NCBI GenBank assembly: GCA_964552205.1 | Contig: CAZKFT010000003.1 | Location: forward strand, 35,038 to 99,037 | Length of the DNA: 64,000 nucleotides | Origin: JAIVGZ01 sp964552205 | Lineage (GTDB): Bacteria > Pseudomonadota > Gammaproteobacteria > Natronospirales > JAIVGZ01 | Direction: 5' to 3' | Shown: positions 24,026 through 33,824 of the stretch, in pieces | Position numbering within the stretch: position 1 is the stretch's first letter | Layout: each line of letters starts with the position of its first letter | The notes under the pieces: generated by a model | Told to the model about the DNA's origin: nothing | What the model saw: the letters and a program-made list of their open reading frames with translations, nothing else | The model's database searches: none | Made by a program: the position numbers and the translations under genes

Positions 24026-25188
24026 TGAATGACCGTTTCGGCCCCTACGGGGGTATGTATGTACCTGAAATACTGGTTCCCGCGCTGGAGCGATTGGAGC
24101 AAGCCTTCCTTGAGGCCCAGGAAGACCCATCGTTCCGCGCCGAGCTGCACCGTCTGCTCACCGAGTACGCGGGTCGTCCTACACCACTCACGGAGTGCAC
24201 TCGTTTCTGTGCAGACACACCGGCACGCATCTTCCTCAAACGCGAGGACCTGTTGCACGGTGGCGCGCACAAGACTAACCAGGTCCTGGCCCAGGCACTG
24301 CTGGCCAAGCGCATGGGCAAGCCGCGTGTCATCGCTGAGACCGGGGCTGGACAACACGGTGTCGCGACGGCATTGGCGTGTGCACTCCTCGACCTTGAAT
24401 GTCGCATCTACATGGGCGCCAAGGATTGCGAGCGCCAGCAAGCCAATGTGTTCCGCATGGAATTGCTGGGTGCCGAAGTGGTGCCGGTCACCGCAGGCGC
24501 GGGAACCCTGAAGGACGCCGTCAACGAAGCACTGCGTGACTGGGCCGCGAGCTACGAGACCACCCACTACCTGCTCGGAACCGCTGCCGGTCCACATCCG
24601 TTTCCGACCATGGTGCGTGAGTTCCAACGCGTGATTGGCCAGGAGGCCCGTGCGCAGATCATTGAACGCACCGGTCGACTTCCGGACATGGTCATCGCCT
24701 GTGTCGGCGGCGGCTCCAATGCCATCGGCATGTTCGCGGATTTCCTGGAAGACGAAGGCGTCGAGTTGGTAGGTGTTGAGGCAGCCGGACACGGCTTGGA
24801 CTCCGGCAAGACCGGCGCGACACTGGCCGTAGGTCGGCCTGGCATCCTGCACGGCGCGTTCACGCTATTGATGCAGGATGACCACGGCCAGGTCACAGAG
24901 TCGCATAGCATCTCCGCGGGGCTCGACTACCCGGCAGTCGGACCGGAACACGCCTGGCTGCAGCATTCCGGCCGTGCGCGTTATGTCGGCATCACCGACG
25001 CCGAGGCACTCGATGCGTTCAATCGGCTATGCCGCACGGAAGGCATCATTCCCGCACTCGAGTCCGCACATGCCCTCGCCTATGCACGAAAGCTTGCGCT
25101 GGAAACAACAGAGGAACTGACCATCGTCGTGAACCTGTCCGGACGTGGCGACAAGGATCTGGTGACCGTGCGGGAGGCATTGGCATGA
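24022..25188 (+). CDS. trpB: Tryptophan synthase beta chain TrpB
   Basis: A 388-residue PLP enzyme that joins indole and serine. The start NDRFGPYGGMYVPEIL, the PLP lysine in GGAHKTNQVLAQALLAKRMG (about 80-99), AETGAGQHGVATA and the phosphate-binding CVGGGSNAIGMF are complete. ATG at 24022 overlaps the trpC-F stop by ATGA; the next ATG (24025) is an alternative. It forms an alpha2beta2 complex with TrpA, whose gene follows with another 4-bp overlap. Confidence 0.96.
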   Translation: MMNDRFGPYGGMYVPEILVPALERLEQAFLEAQEDPSFRAELHRLLTEYAGRPTPLTECTRFCADTPARIFLKREDLLHGGAHKTNQVLAQALLAKRMGKPRVIAETGAGQHGVATALACALLDLECRIYMGAKDCERQQANVFRMELLGAEVVPVTAGAGTLKDAVNEALRDWAASYETTHYLLGTAAGPHPFPTMVREFQRVIGQEARAQIIERTGRLPDMVIACVGGGSNAIGMFADFLEDEGVELVGVEAAGHGLDSGKTGATLAVGRPGILHGAFTLLMQDDHGQVTESHSISAGLDYPAVGPEHAWLQHSGRARYVGITDAEALDAFNRLCRTEGIIPALESAHALAYARKLALETTEELTIVVNLSGRGDKDLVTVREALA

Positions 25189-25982
25189 CCAGCCGCTACG
25201 AGAAAGTGTTCAATGAACGGCCGTGCGCGCTCATCCCCTTTCTGATGATCGGCGACCCGGACGCGGAATCGTTTCTGAACCATGTGGCGGCGGTGGTGGA
25301 CGCCGGGGCGGACGCACTCGAACTCGGTTTCCCCTTCAGCGACCCCGTTGCGGACGGCCCTACAGTGGTCGCGGCCGCAAATCGTGCGCTGGCCAGCGGA
25401 ACCACTCCCGATCGATGTTTCGAACTGCTGCACTCGATTCGCCAACGCTACCCGGAACTCCCCATTGGCTTGTTGGTGTACGCCAATCTGGTGGTGGCTC
25501 GTGGGCTGGATGCGTTTTATGCGGACGCCGCTGTAGCGGGCGTGGATTCCGTGCTGGTCCCGGACGCGCCCATTCGCGAGGTGCAACCGTTCATCCACTG
25601 CGCTCGGGAAAACGGAATTGACCAGGTGCTCATCCTTCCTCCGGGCGCAAGCGCTGCGACTCTAAAGGCAGTGGCGGAGCATGGCAGTGCTTACACCTAT
25701 GTTCTGGGACGCAAGGGCGTGACCGGCACACACCAGGATGCCAATGCCCCACTGTCATCATCGATTGTGGGACTGAAGAAAGCGGGTGCACCGCCGGCGG
25801 TGGTGGGTTTTGGGGTGTCCAATGCGGCAACGGTACGCTCGGCACGATTGGCAGGTGCCGCCGGGGTCATCGTGGGTTCCGCGCTGATCGACCTGGTTGC
25901 GTCCGGTGAAGACGCCCGCGGCTTTCTGACGGAACTAGCGGTTGCGGCCCGCGAAGAAACTGAGACCGTCTCCCCCGCGTAA
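25185..25982 (+). CDS. trpA: Tryptophan synthase alpha chain TrpA
   Basis: A 265-residue TIM-barrel lyase that cleaves indole-3-glycerol phosphate to indole. The catalytic Glu and Asp are in LELGFPFSDPVADGPTVVAA (about 45-64) and the phosphate loop in VVGFGVSNAATVRSARLAGA followed by GVIVGSALID. It is the last gene of the operon. Its last 48 bases lie antisense over the end of the convergent Omp85 gene; no terminator hairpin is evident directly after it, so readthrough into that gene as antisense RNA is possible. Confidence 0.95.
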   Translation: MTSRYEKVFNERPCALIPFLMIGDPDAESFLNHVAAVVDAGADALELGFPFSDPVADGPTVVAAANRALASGTTPDRCFELLHSIRQRYPELPIGLLVYANLVVARGLDAFYADAAVAGVDSVLVPDAPIREVQPFIHCARENGIDQVLILPPGASAATLKAVAEHGSAYTYVLGRKGVTGTHQDANAPLSSSIVGLKKAGAPPAVVGFGVSNAATVRSARLAGAAGVIVGSALIDLVASGEDARGFLTELAVAAREETETVSPA

Positions 25983-27185
25983 GGGATAGGCGACACCGGC
26001 TTCGATTTCGACGCCGATGAACCACGGCAAGCGGACTCGCACACCGACACCGAGGCTGGCATACGCGCCACCACTACGAGCGTTGTTGACGCTACCGCCA
26101 GTCACGCCCGCCTCCGCGATGGCGAGGAAGCGCAGCCAGTTGTAAGCGATGGGGCGCAGGTACTCCACGGCGACATATCCGTAGCGGTTGCCTTCTATCC
26201 AGTCGAGGTCGTAGCCACGCAATCTACTCGAACCGCCAAGACCATAGGTGTTGCGCCAGTCACTCCCGCCCGTTGCTGCGCCACCGGCGATGGTGATGTT
26301 GAGGCTGCGATGCGGCCCGCCATCCAGGCCGATGTACGCACGGTGTGCGAGATCAACTTGCGTGAAGGAGTAATCAGACAGCCAGCCATCTCGTGCCGTT
26401 GAAAGACGCGTGGAGAATACGCGCCCGGTTTCGCTGTAGAGGTGGAATCGCAGGTCCGAGTAATACGCGGTAAGCACCAGCGAGGTTGCCTGCCCGAGTT
26501 CCACCGGCGCCAACGCGCCCGCGGTCCGCTGTTGCTGCCATGCGAACCCCGCCCCCAAGTCCCAACCAGACCGTGGCCGACCGTAACGCATGTCGCGCCA
26601 CATACGGACCTCGAACGCATCAAGCTTCTCGTCGAACACGCCCATAGGGCCGAGTGCATCGCGCGTGATGTGCTCTGCAGCCATCTCGATACCGTAGTGA
26701 TCGCGCCAGAAGTATGGTGCCGAATAGCTAAACCGCGCTTGGGTCTGCTCTTCCGCGATACGGTCACCCGGCTTGCCGGTTTCCCAATGCGCGCTCAGCG
26801 AATGATTGCGGCCACCGACATTGTCCCAACGCAACTGCGCGCCGTAACTACTGCCCCCATCGGAACTGCCGTCCAGGCGTGGTACCGGCAGGAAGTAGCG
26901 CTTCTCACGAACCCTGACGACAACCACGGTGCCCTCCGGGGTGTAGTCATAGCGTGCTTCCACCTCACGGAACAGCCCGAGATCGAGGATGGCCTGATGA
27001 CCGTTGGTGAGCTTGACCGGATCGGCGAGGTCACCGATGCGGATATTCAATTCCCGCAACAGAACCTCTTCGCGTGTGACATGGTTTCCTTCGAACCGGA
27101 TATCCGAGATGACCGGGACGCCAGCCGCCCCTGCCAGCGGCGACATCACCAGCGCCAACACTACCAGACCATAGCTCCTTGCCAT
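25935..27185 (-). CDS. BamA/TamA-family (Omp85-type) outer membrane protein
   Basis: A 416-residue exported protein. A signal peptide (MARSYGLVVLALVMSPLAGAAG) is followed by one POTRA-like domain (about 25-95: ISDIRFEGNHVTREEVL ... LGLFREVEARYDYTPEGTVVVVRVREK) and a C-terminal surface-antigen beta-barrel with LGGSSRLRGYDLDWIEGNRYG, the Omp85 R-G-Y motif, and a final short strand. One POTRA is far fewer than in BamA, so this is an Omp85 relative, perhaps TpsB- or TamA-like, of unknown cargo. ATG at 27185 is set by the signal peptide. Overlaps trpA by 48 bp at the 3' end. Confidence 0.8.
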   Translation of the reverse strand: MARSYGLVVLALVMSPLAGAAGVPVISDIRFEGNHVTREEVLLRELNIRIGDLADPVKLTNGHQAILDLGLFREVEARYDYTPEGTVVVVRVREKRYFLPVPRLDGSSDGGSSYGAQLRWDNVGGRNHSLSAHWETGKPGDRIAEEQTQARFSYSAPYFWRDHYGIEMAAEHITRDALGPMGVFDEKLDAFEVRMWRDMRYGRPRSGWDLGAGFAWQQQRTAGALAPVELGQATSLVLTAYYSDLRFHLYSETGRVFSTRLSTARDGWLSDYSFTQVDLAHRAYIGLDGGPHRSLNITIAGGAATGGSDWRNTYGLGGSSRLRGYDLDWIEGNRYGYVAVEYLRPIAYNWLRFLAIAEAGVTGGSVNNARSGGAYASLGVGVRVRLPWFIGVEIEAGVAYPLRGGDGLSFFAGRNR

Positions 27186-27203
27186 GTGGACAGTATGCCA
27201 AGA

Positions 27204-27229
27204 AAAAAGGGGCCCGAAGGCCCCTTTTT
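27204..27229 (-). terminator. Intrinsic terminator downstream of hppA
   Basis: A perfect 11-bp stem AAAAAGGGGCC / GGCCCCTTTTT with loop CGAA, between the hppA stop (27248) and the start of the Omp85 gene. On the minus strand it ends in TTTTTTCT, a good U-tract, so it should stop hppA transcripts; it may work in both directions. Confidence 0.85.
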
Positions 27230-27247
27230 CCAACATTCAACTTCTGA

Positions 27248-29281
27248 TCAGTAAGCCAGCAGCGGTGCAATCACCAAGCTGACAATGGCCATGACATTGA
27301 TAAGAATGTTCATGGTCGGACCGGAGGTGTCCTTCAGCGGGTCGCCGACGGTGTCGCCGACCACATTGGCCTTGTGAGTATCGGAACCCTTGCCGCCGAA
27401 GTTGCCCTTTTCGACATGCTTCTTGGCGTTGTCCCAGGCGCCGCCTGCGTTGGCCATGGTGAGCGCCAAGAGCACGCAACCCAGCAGCGCGCCACCGAGC
27501 ATGCCACCAAGTGCTTCCGCACCGAGTGTGAAGCCGATGACCACCGGACCCAACACCGCGAGCGCCGCGGGAAGAATCATCTTCCACAGGGCTGCCTTGG
27601 TCGCGATATCCACGCAACGGACGGTGTCTGGCTTGCCGGTGCCCTCGAGCAGGCCCGGAATTTCACGGAACTGACGACGGATTTCCTTGATCATCTCGAA
27701 GGCCGCATCGCCCACCGCGGTCATGGTGATGGAGGCCACCAGGAACGGGAAGATGCCGCCAATCAGCATACCAACCAGCACGTTCGGATCATTGATCTGG
27801 AGCTGGAAGTCAGGGATGCGATGCGAGACTTCGGAAATGTACGCGGTGATGATGGTCAGCGCTGCCAGTGCCGCAGCACCAATGGCGAAGCCCTTACCGA
27901 TGGCAGCCGTGGTGTTGCCGAGTTCGTCTAGGGAGTCGGTGATCGCGCGCGTTTCTTTCCCGAGACCCGACATTTCCGCGATACCGCCTGCGTTGTCCGC
28001 GACCGGGCCGTACGCATCAATCGCCATGGTCATGCCGACGGTTGCCAGCATGCCCACCGCCGCGATTCCCACGCCGTAGAGGCCCGCCAGTTCCGACGCC
28101 ACATAGATGATCGAGGCGATGGTCAGCATCGGGATCACCACCGACTGCATACCCGTCGCCAAGCCGGCGATGATGACAGTCGCAGGACCGGTCTCACCGG
28201 AAGCGGCAATCTTCTTCACCGGGCCACCCGAAGTGTAGTACTCGGTGCTCAGGCCGATGATGATGCCGCCGACCGCACCGGCGATGACCGCGAACCAGAC
28301 ATTGCTGCCCAGGCCCATCGCAGCGATGGCGAACCAAGCTGCCCCGATGAACAACACGGTAGCAGTGAAGGTACCGATACGCAGGGCAACCGCTGGCTCC
28401 TTGCCGGACACAACCTTGACGACCGCAATGGCGATAATCGAGCAGACCAGGCCAACCGACGACAGCAACAATGGCATCGCCATCAATGCGGCGCGAACCT
28501 CATCGGTCACCAAGATGGCGCCGATAAAGGCCTCAGCCGCGAGACCCATGGTCGATGCGATTGCAATCGTTGCAATCATGGCACCGCAATACGACTCGAA
28601 AATGTCCGAGCCCATGCCGGCCACGTCACCGACGTTGTCACCAACGTTGTCGGCGATAACACCCGGGTTGCGCGGATCGTCTTCCGGGATGCCAGCTTCA
28701 ATCTTGCCAACCAAGTCCGCACCGACGTCAGCAGACTTGGTGAAGATGCCGCCGCCGACACGCGAGAACAGCGCGACGACCGAGGCGCCTACGCCGAAGC
28801 CATGGATTTTCTCCGCGGTGTCCGGGTCAGTGCCGAAGAAGTAGTAGAGAAGCCCAAGACCAAGCAGGCCCATGGATGCCAGCGCCAAGCCCATGACCGA
28901 TCCACCGAAGAAGGCAACAGTCAGTGCCTCCGGTGCGCCCTTGGTGTTAGCGGCCAAGGTGGTACGGACGTTCGCTTTGGTGGCGGCGAACATGCCAATC
29001 CAGCCGGCGCTTGCAGAGGCCAGGGCACCGACGATAGCGGCAACAGCGGTCATCCAGCCCAGAGGAGATATCCAGATGGCGGCGATGATGATGACCATGA
29101 AGATCGACATGACCGAGTACTCGCGACGCATGAAAGTCATGGCGCCGATATGAATCTCGTGTGCGATTTCGGCCATCTTGCCTTCCCCGGCGGGGTAGGC
29201 CTTGACCATCATGTAAACAAGCCAAGCGGCCACGAGGCCGACTACGCCGAGTGCCGGCGGGATGATATAGAGGTTATCCAT
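27248..29281 (-). CDS. hppA: Membrane-bound pyrophosphate-energised ion pump HppA
   Basis: A 677-residue inner-membrane protein with about 16 helices. It hydrolyses cytoplasmic PPi to pump H+ (or Na+). Substrate-site motifs are intact: SRVGGGIFTKSADVGADLVG and EDDPRNPGVIADNVGDNVGD, and, near the C-terminus, GGAWDNAKKHVE with VGDTVGDPLKDTSGP. The motif GNTTAAIGKGF near residue 455-465 has Ala where K+-independent pumps have Lys (GNTTKA), so it should belong to the K+-stimulated class; the pumped ion is unclear. It is monocistronic, ended by the terminator at 27204. With PPi-PFK it suggests PPi is used as an energy carrier. Confidence 0.93.
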   Translation of the reverse strand: MDNLYIIPPALGVVGLVAAWLVYMMVKAYPAGEGKMAEIAHEIHIGAMTFMRREYSVMSIFMVIIIAAIWISPLGWMTAVAAIVGALASASAGWIGMFAATKANVRTTLAANTKGAPEALTVAFFGGSVMGLALASMGLLGLGLLYYFFGTDPDTAEKIHGFGVGASVVALFSRVGGGIFTKSADVGADLVGKIEAGIPEDDPRNPGVIADNVGDNVGDVAGMGSDIFESYCGAMIATIAIASTMGLAAEAFIGAILVTDEVRAALMAMPLLLSSVGLVCSIIAIAVVKVVSGKEPAVALRIGTFTATVLFIGAAWFAIAAMGLGSNVWFAVIAGAVGGIIIGLSTEYYTSGGPVKKIAASGETGPATVIIAGLATGMQSVVIPMLTIASIIYVASELAGLYGVGIAAVGMLATVGMTMAIDAYGPVADNAGGIAEMSGLGKETRAITDSLDELGNTTAAIGKGFAIGAAALAALTIITAYISEVSHRIPDFQLQINDPNVLVGMLIGGIFPFLVASITMTAVGDAAFEMIKEIRRQFREIPGLLEGTGKPDTVRCVDIATKAALWKMILPAALAVLGPVVIGFTLGAEALGGMLGGALLGCVLLALTMANAGGAWDNAKKHVEKGNFGGKGSDTHKANVVGDTVGDPLKDTSGPTMNILINVMAIVSLVIAPLLAY

Positions 29282-29373
29282 TAAGGCGTCTCTCTTTTTA
29301 AGTTCGTGTTTTTACGGGGAATACAGCTTTTGCGGGCGGGAATTGTACACGGAATGAGCGGCTGGGCCTAGAA

Positions 29374-29414
29374 ATTCGCGGCCTCACCGTGGGAGCGGCC
29401 CTCTGGCCGCGAAT
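29374..29414. repeat. Isolated REP-like palindrome upstream of hppA
   Basis: ATTCGCGGCC (29374-29383) and GGCCGCGAAT (29405-29414) form a perfect 10-bp inverted repeat; inside it lies GTGGGAGCGGCC, the GGGAGCGG core found in the other repeats of this window. It lies about 90 bp upstream of the hppA start, so it may affect the hppA mRNA 5' end or be only an insertion. Confidence 0.7.
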
Positions 29415-29440
29415 AATTAATGTGGCACCTCAAGCACCCT

Positions 29441-29546
29441 GTAGGAGCGGTGCTTCGCACCGCGAACGGTACAGGGGTGGCTCTCGGAAGGAGCCGGGCT
29501 CGTGCGACAAGGTCATCCCATTCGCGGCGCAAAGCGCCGCTCCTAC
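29441..29546. repeat. REPIN A (two inverted REP hairpins), between thiC and hppA
   Basis: A 106-bp element bounded by GTAGGAGCGG and CCGCTCCTAC. Each end is itself a small palindrome: GCGGTGCTTCGCACCGC at the left and GCGGCGCAAAGCGCCGC at the right, both adjoining CGAA/TTCG. The middle is unrelated sequence containing GCGAACGGTAC, shared with the element at 56159. Two REPs in inverted order within about 110 bp define a REPIN. Together with the repeat at 29374 it fills most of the 275 bp between hppA and thiC. Confidence 0.85.
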
Positions 29547-29556
29547 CGCGAACTTC

Positions 29557-31272
<1,716 letters not shown>

Positions 31273-31309
31273 GGCAGGGAGTTTAGCACCAGTGTAAAAT
31301 CGCGCCCCT

Positions 31310-31963
31310 ATGACCAGCGTCGCATTCTCCAAACAGCAAATGATCGAGCAACAGCTCCGGGCCTGGGAGGTCTTCGACCCGCGGGTGCTGTGTGCATTCG
31401 ACGAATTGCGGCGTGAGGACTTTGTGCCCGCGCGCTTCCGCAATCTGGCGTTTGCTGACATGGCCATCCCGCTGGGCCGGGGCGAGACCATGATGGCGCC
31501 CAAGGTCGAGGGCCGCATGTTGCAGGCACTCGGCCTGCAGCCAACCGATAGGACGCTCGAGGTGGGCACAGGCAGCGGCTGGATCACTGCTCTGCTGGCC
31601 AGCATGACTGCAGAAGTCCTGACTGTGGACATCGTGCCGGAGTTCACCGCGGCCGCACGCCAGAAAGTGGAAGCCGCTGGATTCCAGAATGTCACGCTGG
31701 AAACGCGCGACGCGGCGGCCCTCCAAGGTGAAGGGGCTTACGACTGTATCGCTGTCACGGGCTCGATGCCGCTCTACGACGACCGCTTCGAGCGCATGTT
31801 GCGGCCCGGTGGCAGGCTTTTCGTCATCACCGGAGAAGCACCGGTCATGGAGGCGCGATTGGTCACGCGTGGAACCAACGATGGCTATCTGGTGGAGCGC
31901 TTGTTCGAAACAGACATTCCCGCGCTACACCATTTCCCGCGCCCATCCCGCTTCGCGCTTTGA
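31310..31963 (+). CDS. pcm: Protein-L-isoaspartate O-methyltransferase family protein
   Basis: A 217-residue SAM-dependent methyltransferase. The family features are the N-terminal FSKQQMIEQQLRAWEVFDPRVL, the MMAPKVEGRMLQALGLQ loop (in place of the MVA/TS active-site segment of Pcm), motif I LEVGTGSGWITALLA (about 80-94) and YDCIAVTGSMP. Pcm repairs isoaspartyl damage in proteins; because the substrate loop differs, this protein may be a relative with another substrate. It begins a short unit with the rhodanese gene, upstream of tolC. Confidence 0.75.
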   Translation: MTSVAFSKQQMIEQQLRAWEVFDPRVLCAFDELRREDFVPARFRNLAFADMAIPLGRGETMMAPKVEGRMLQALGLQPTDRTLEVGTGSGWITALLASMTAEVLTVDIVPEFTAAARQKVEAAGFQNVTLETRDAAALQGEGAYDCIAVTGSMPLYDDRFERMLRPGGRLFVITGEAPVMEARLVTRGTNDGYLVERLFETDIPALHHFPRPSRFAL

Positions 31964-31968
31964 CGGTG

Positions 31969-32286
31969 ATGCGTGAACTAACCGCAACGGCGCTCAAGGT
32001 CAGGATGGATGCGGGCGATCCTCTCGTGTTGCTCGATGTTCGCGAGCCCTGGGAGTTGGACATCGCCGAATTTCCAGGTGCCAGGCCGGTCAGCATGGCG
32101 GAATTGCCAGCTGCCTTGGAAGACCTGCCCAAGGACTCCGAGATCGTGGTGATATGCCACCATGGCGGCCGCAGCTTCACAGCAGGTATGGTGCTGGAGC
32201 GCGCAGGGTTCCAGTCGGTGACCAATCTCGCCGGGGGCATTGACGGATGGTCCCGCGAGGTGGACCCGTCGGTCCCGTCGTATTAG
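31969..32286 (+). CDS. Rhodanese-like (sulfurtransferase) domain protein
   Basis: A 105-residue single-domain rhodanese. LLDVREPWELDIAEFPGA (about 20-37) is the N-terminal signature, and the active loop is ICHHGGRSFTAG (about 62-73) with the catalytic Cys and following Arg; NLAGGIDGWSREVDP closes the domain. The protein is small and cytosolic, similar to GlpE-type enzymes that carry persulfide. ATG at 31969 is five bases after the pcm stop; TTG and GTG codons upstream (31960, 31966) are in frame. Confidence 0.88.
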   Translation: MRELTATALKVRMDAGDPLVLLDVREPWELDIAEFPGARPVSMAELPAALEDLPKDSEIVVICHHGGRSFTAGMVLERAGFQSVTNLAGGIDGWSREVDPSVPSY

Positions 32287-32369
32287 GCCGTTCCGGAATC
32301 GCAAATCCCTGCCCCGAAAGCGGAACGCTAACAAGCTCGATTTCCGGAACTTATGAGCAAAGACGGGGT

Positions 32370-32386
32370 CTGGAACGGTTCTTGCA
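32370..32386 (+). promoter_or_regulatory. Candidate sigma-54 (-24/-12) promoter of tolC
   Basis: CTGGAACGGTTCTTGCA matches the consensus YTGGCACGrNNNTTGCW at all but one position and has exactly 10 bases between the GG (32372-32373) and GC (32384-32385) pairs. Upstream, two copies of the 8-bp palindrome TTCCGGAA (32291-32298 and 32342-32349) could be activator sites. Transcription would start near 32397, about 78 bp before tolC. Confidence 0.55.
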
Positions 32387-32415
32387 CTAAGGTTTGAGCA
32401 CCTTGCGGGGCTTGC

Positions 32416-32445
32416 TTGCGAGCTCAAATGAGTTGGTGTTATAGT
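32416..32445 (+). promoter_or_regulatory. Candidate sigma-70 promoter of tolC
   Basis: TTGCGA (32416-32421), 18-bp spacer, TATAGT (32440-32445). The -10 is good, the -35 weak. Start near 32452 would leave a 23-base leader. It may coexist with, or be an alternative to, the sigma-54 candidate at 32370. Confidence 0.4.
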
Positions 32446-32474
32446 ACACCGCAACACCTAGAGGCCAATGCGTT

Positions 32475-33821
32475 ATGAACATGACCAAACTGATTTTCAC
32501 CGCGCTGCTCGGGCTGAGCATCTCCCTGCCTGCCCAAGCCGATGACCTCTGGTCTGTGTACCAAGAGGCGCTGCGGAATGACCCCGCACTTCGCGAGGCG
32601 CTGGCAACGCGAAACGCCCAGCGCGAAGGGCGGCCACAGGCACTTGCGACGCTGCTTCCCACACTGGGTATTGGTGGCTCCAACACCGATAGGACATCCG
32701 ACGGTACCCAGGTCCGCCTGGACGACTTCGGCAACATCGGGCTGGTGGATTTCAGTTCCACTACCGAAGCCCGCAGCTACTCGCTGTCGCTCGAACAGCC
32801 GCTGTTCCGCTGGGACCGCTGGGTGGGACTGCGCCAAGCGGATCTGCGTGTCGCCCGCGCCGAGATCAACTATGAAGCGGCGCGCCAACAACTCATCGTG
32901 CGGGTAGCCGAGCGCTACTTCGATTTGCTGGCAGCGCAGGACAACCTGGCGTTCGCCGAAGCCAACAAGGAAGCCATCTCCCGCCAGCTCGACCAGTCAC
33001 GTCGCCGCTTCGAGGTCGGGTTGATTGCCATCACCGACGTGCAGGAAGCTCAGGCTGGTTATGACACGGCCGTGGCCGACGAAATCGGTGCACGCCGCCG
33101 GGTTGCCGCTGCCCGCGAGCAGCTGCGCGAGATCACCGGCGAGTACTACCGTTCGCTGGCAGGCCCGCAGACAGACCTTCCGCTGGTCGCGCCGGAGCCG
33201 GCTGATGAAGACGCGTGGGTACGACGCGCCATCCAGGACAACCTTGCGCTGAACGCGCAACGCGTCGCCACCGATATCGCCGACAGTGAGATATCAAGGC
33301 AGCGCGCAGGACACTATCCGACGGTTGACCTGTCCGCCAGCCGCGGCAAGCAGGAGAACTCCGGTGCGACGCCATTCGACACCAGCGACACGGACTTCCG
33401 TTCCGTCACGCTGCGGGTGAATGTTCCGCTGTTCGCTGGTGGTGCAACCCGCTCACGGGTACGCCAGGCCGCCTACGAACACGAAGCCGCCAAGTCTGCC
33501 CTGGAGCGCGAAGCACGCGCCACCGAGCGGACTACCCGCGACGCCTACCTGGGTGTGCAGTCCGACATCAGTCGTGTGCAGGCGCTGCGCCAGGCACTCG
33601 CCTCGAATGAGACTGCGCTGCAGGCTACCGAAGCAGGTTTCGAAGTCGGCACCCGCACCACGGTGGATGTACTGAACGCCCGCAGCGCCGCCTTCCGCGC
33701 ACGCAATGAACTTGCGCGCAGCCGCTACGATTACCTGTTGAACACGCTGCGACTGAAGGCCGCCGCCGGTTCTCTCTCGGAGAGTGACCTGCAGCAGGTC
33801 AATGCGATGCTACAGCGTTGA
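32475..33821 (+). CDS. tolC: TolC-family outer membrane efflux/secretion channel
   Basis: A 448-residue protein with a signal peptide (MNMTKLIFTALLGLSISLPAQA). The mature part begins DDLWSVYQEALRNDPALREA, the TolC start, and shows the internal duplication of the outer membrane factor fold: two coiled-coil halves, with SLEQPLFRWDRWVGLRQAD and VNVPLFAGGATRSRVRQA at equivalent positions. It should form the trimeric exit duct for tripartite pumps or type I secretion. No inner-membrane pump or adaptor gene is adjacent. Followed by the convergent waaA gene after three bases. Confidence 0.92.
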   Translation: MNMTKLIFTALLGLSISLPAQADDLWSVYQEALRNDPALREALATRNAQREGRPQALATLLPTLGIGGSNTDRTSDGTQVRLDDFGNIGLVDFSSTTEARSYSLSLEQPLFRWDRWVGLRQADLRVARAEINYEAARQQLIVRVAERYFDLLAAQDNLAFAEANKEAISRQLDQSRRRFEVGLIAITDVQEAQAGYDTAVADEIGARRRVAAAREQLREITGEYYRSLAGPQTDLPLVAPEPADEDAWVRRAIQDNLALNAQRVATDIADSEISRQRAGHYPTVDLSASRGKQENSGATPFDTSDTDFRSVTLRVNVPLFAGGATRSRVRQAAYEHEAAKSALEREARATERTTRDAYLGVQSDISRVQALRQALASNETALQATEAGFEVGTRTTVDVLNARSAAFRARNELARSRYDYLLNTLRLKAAAGSLSESDLQQVNAMLQR

Positions 33822-33824
33822 TGC

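Noticed and set aside
29282..29556. Possible small genes between hppA and thiC
   Set aside because: The open frames here follow the REP/REPIN palindromes; no ribosome site or family similarity.
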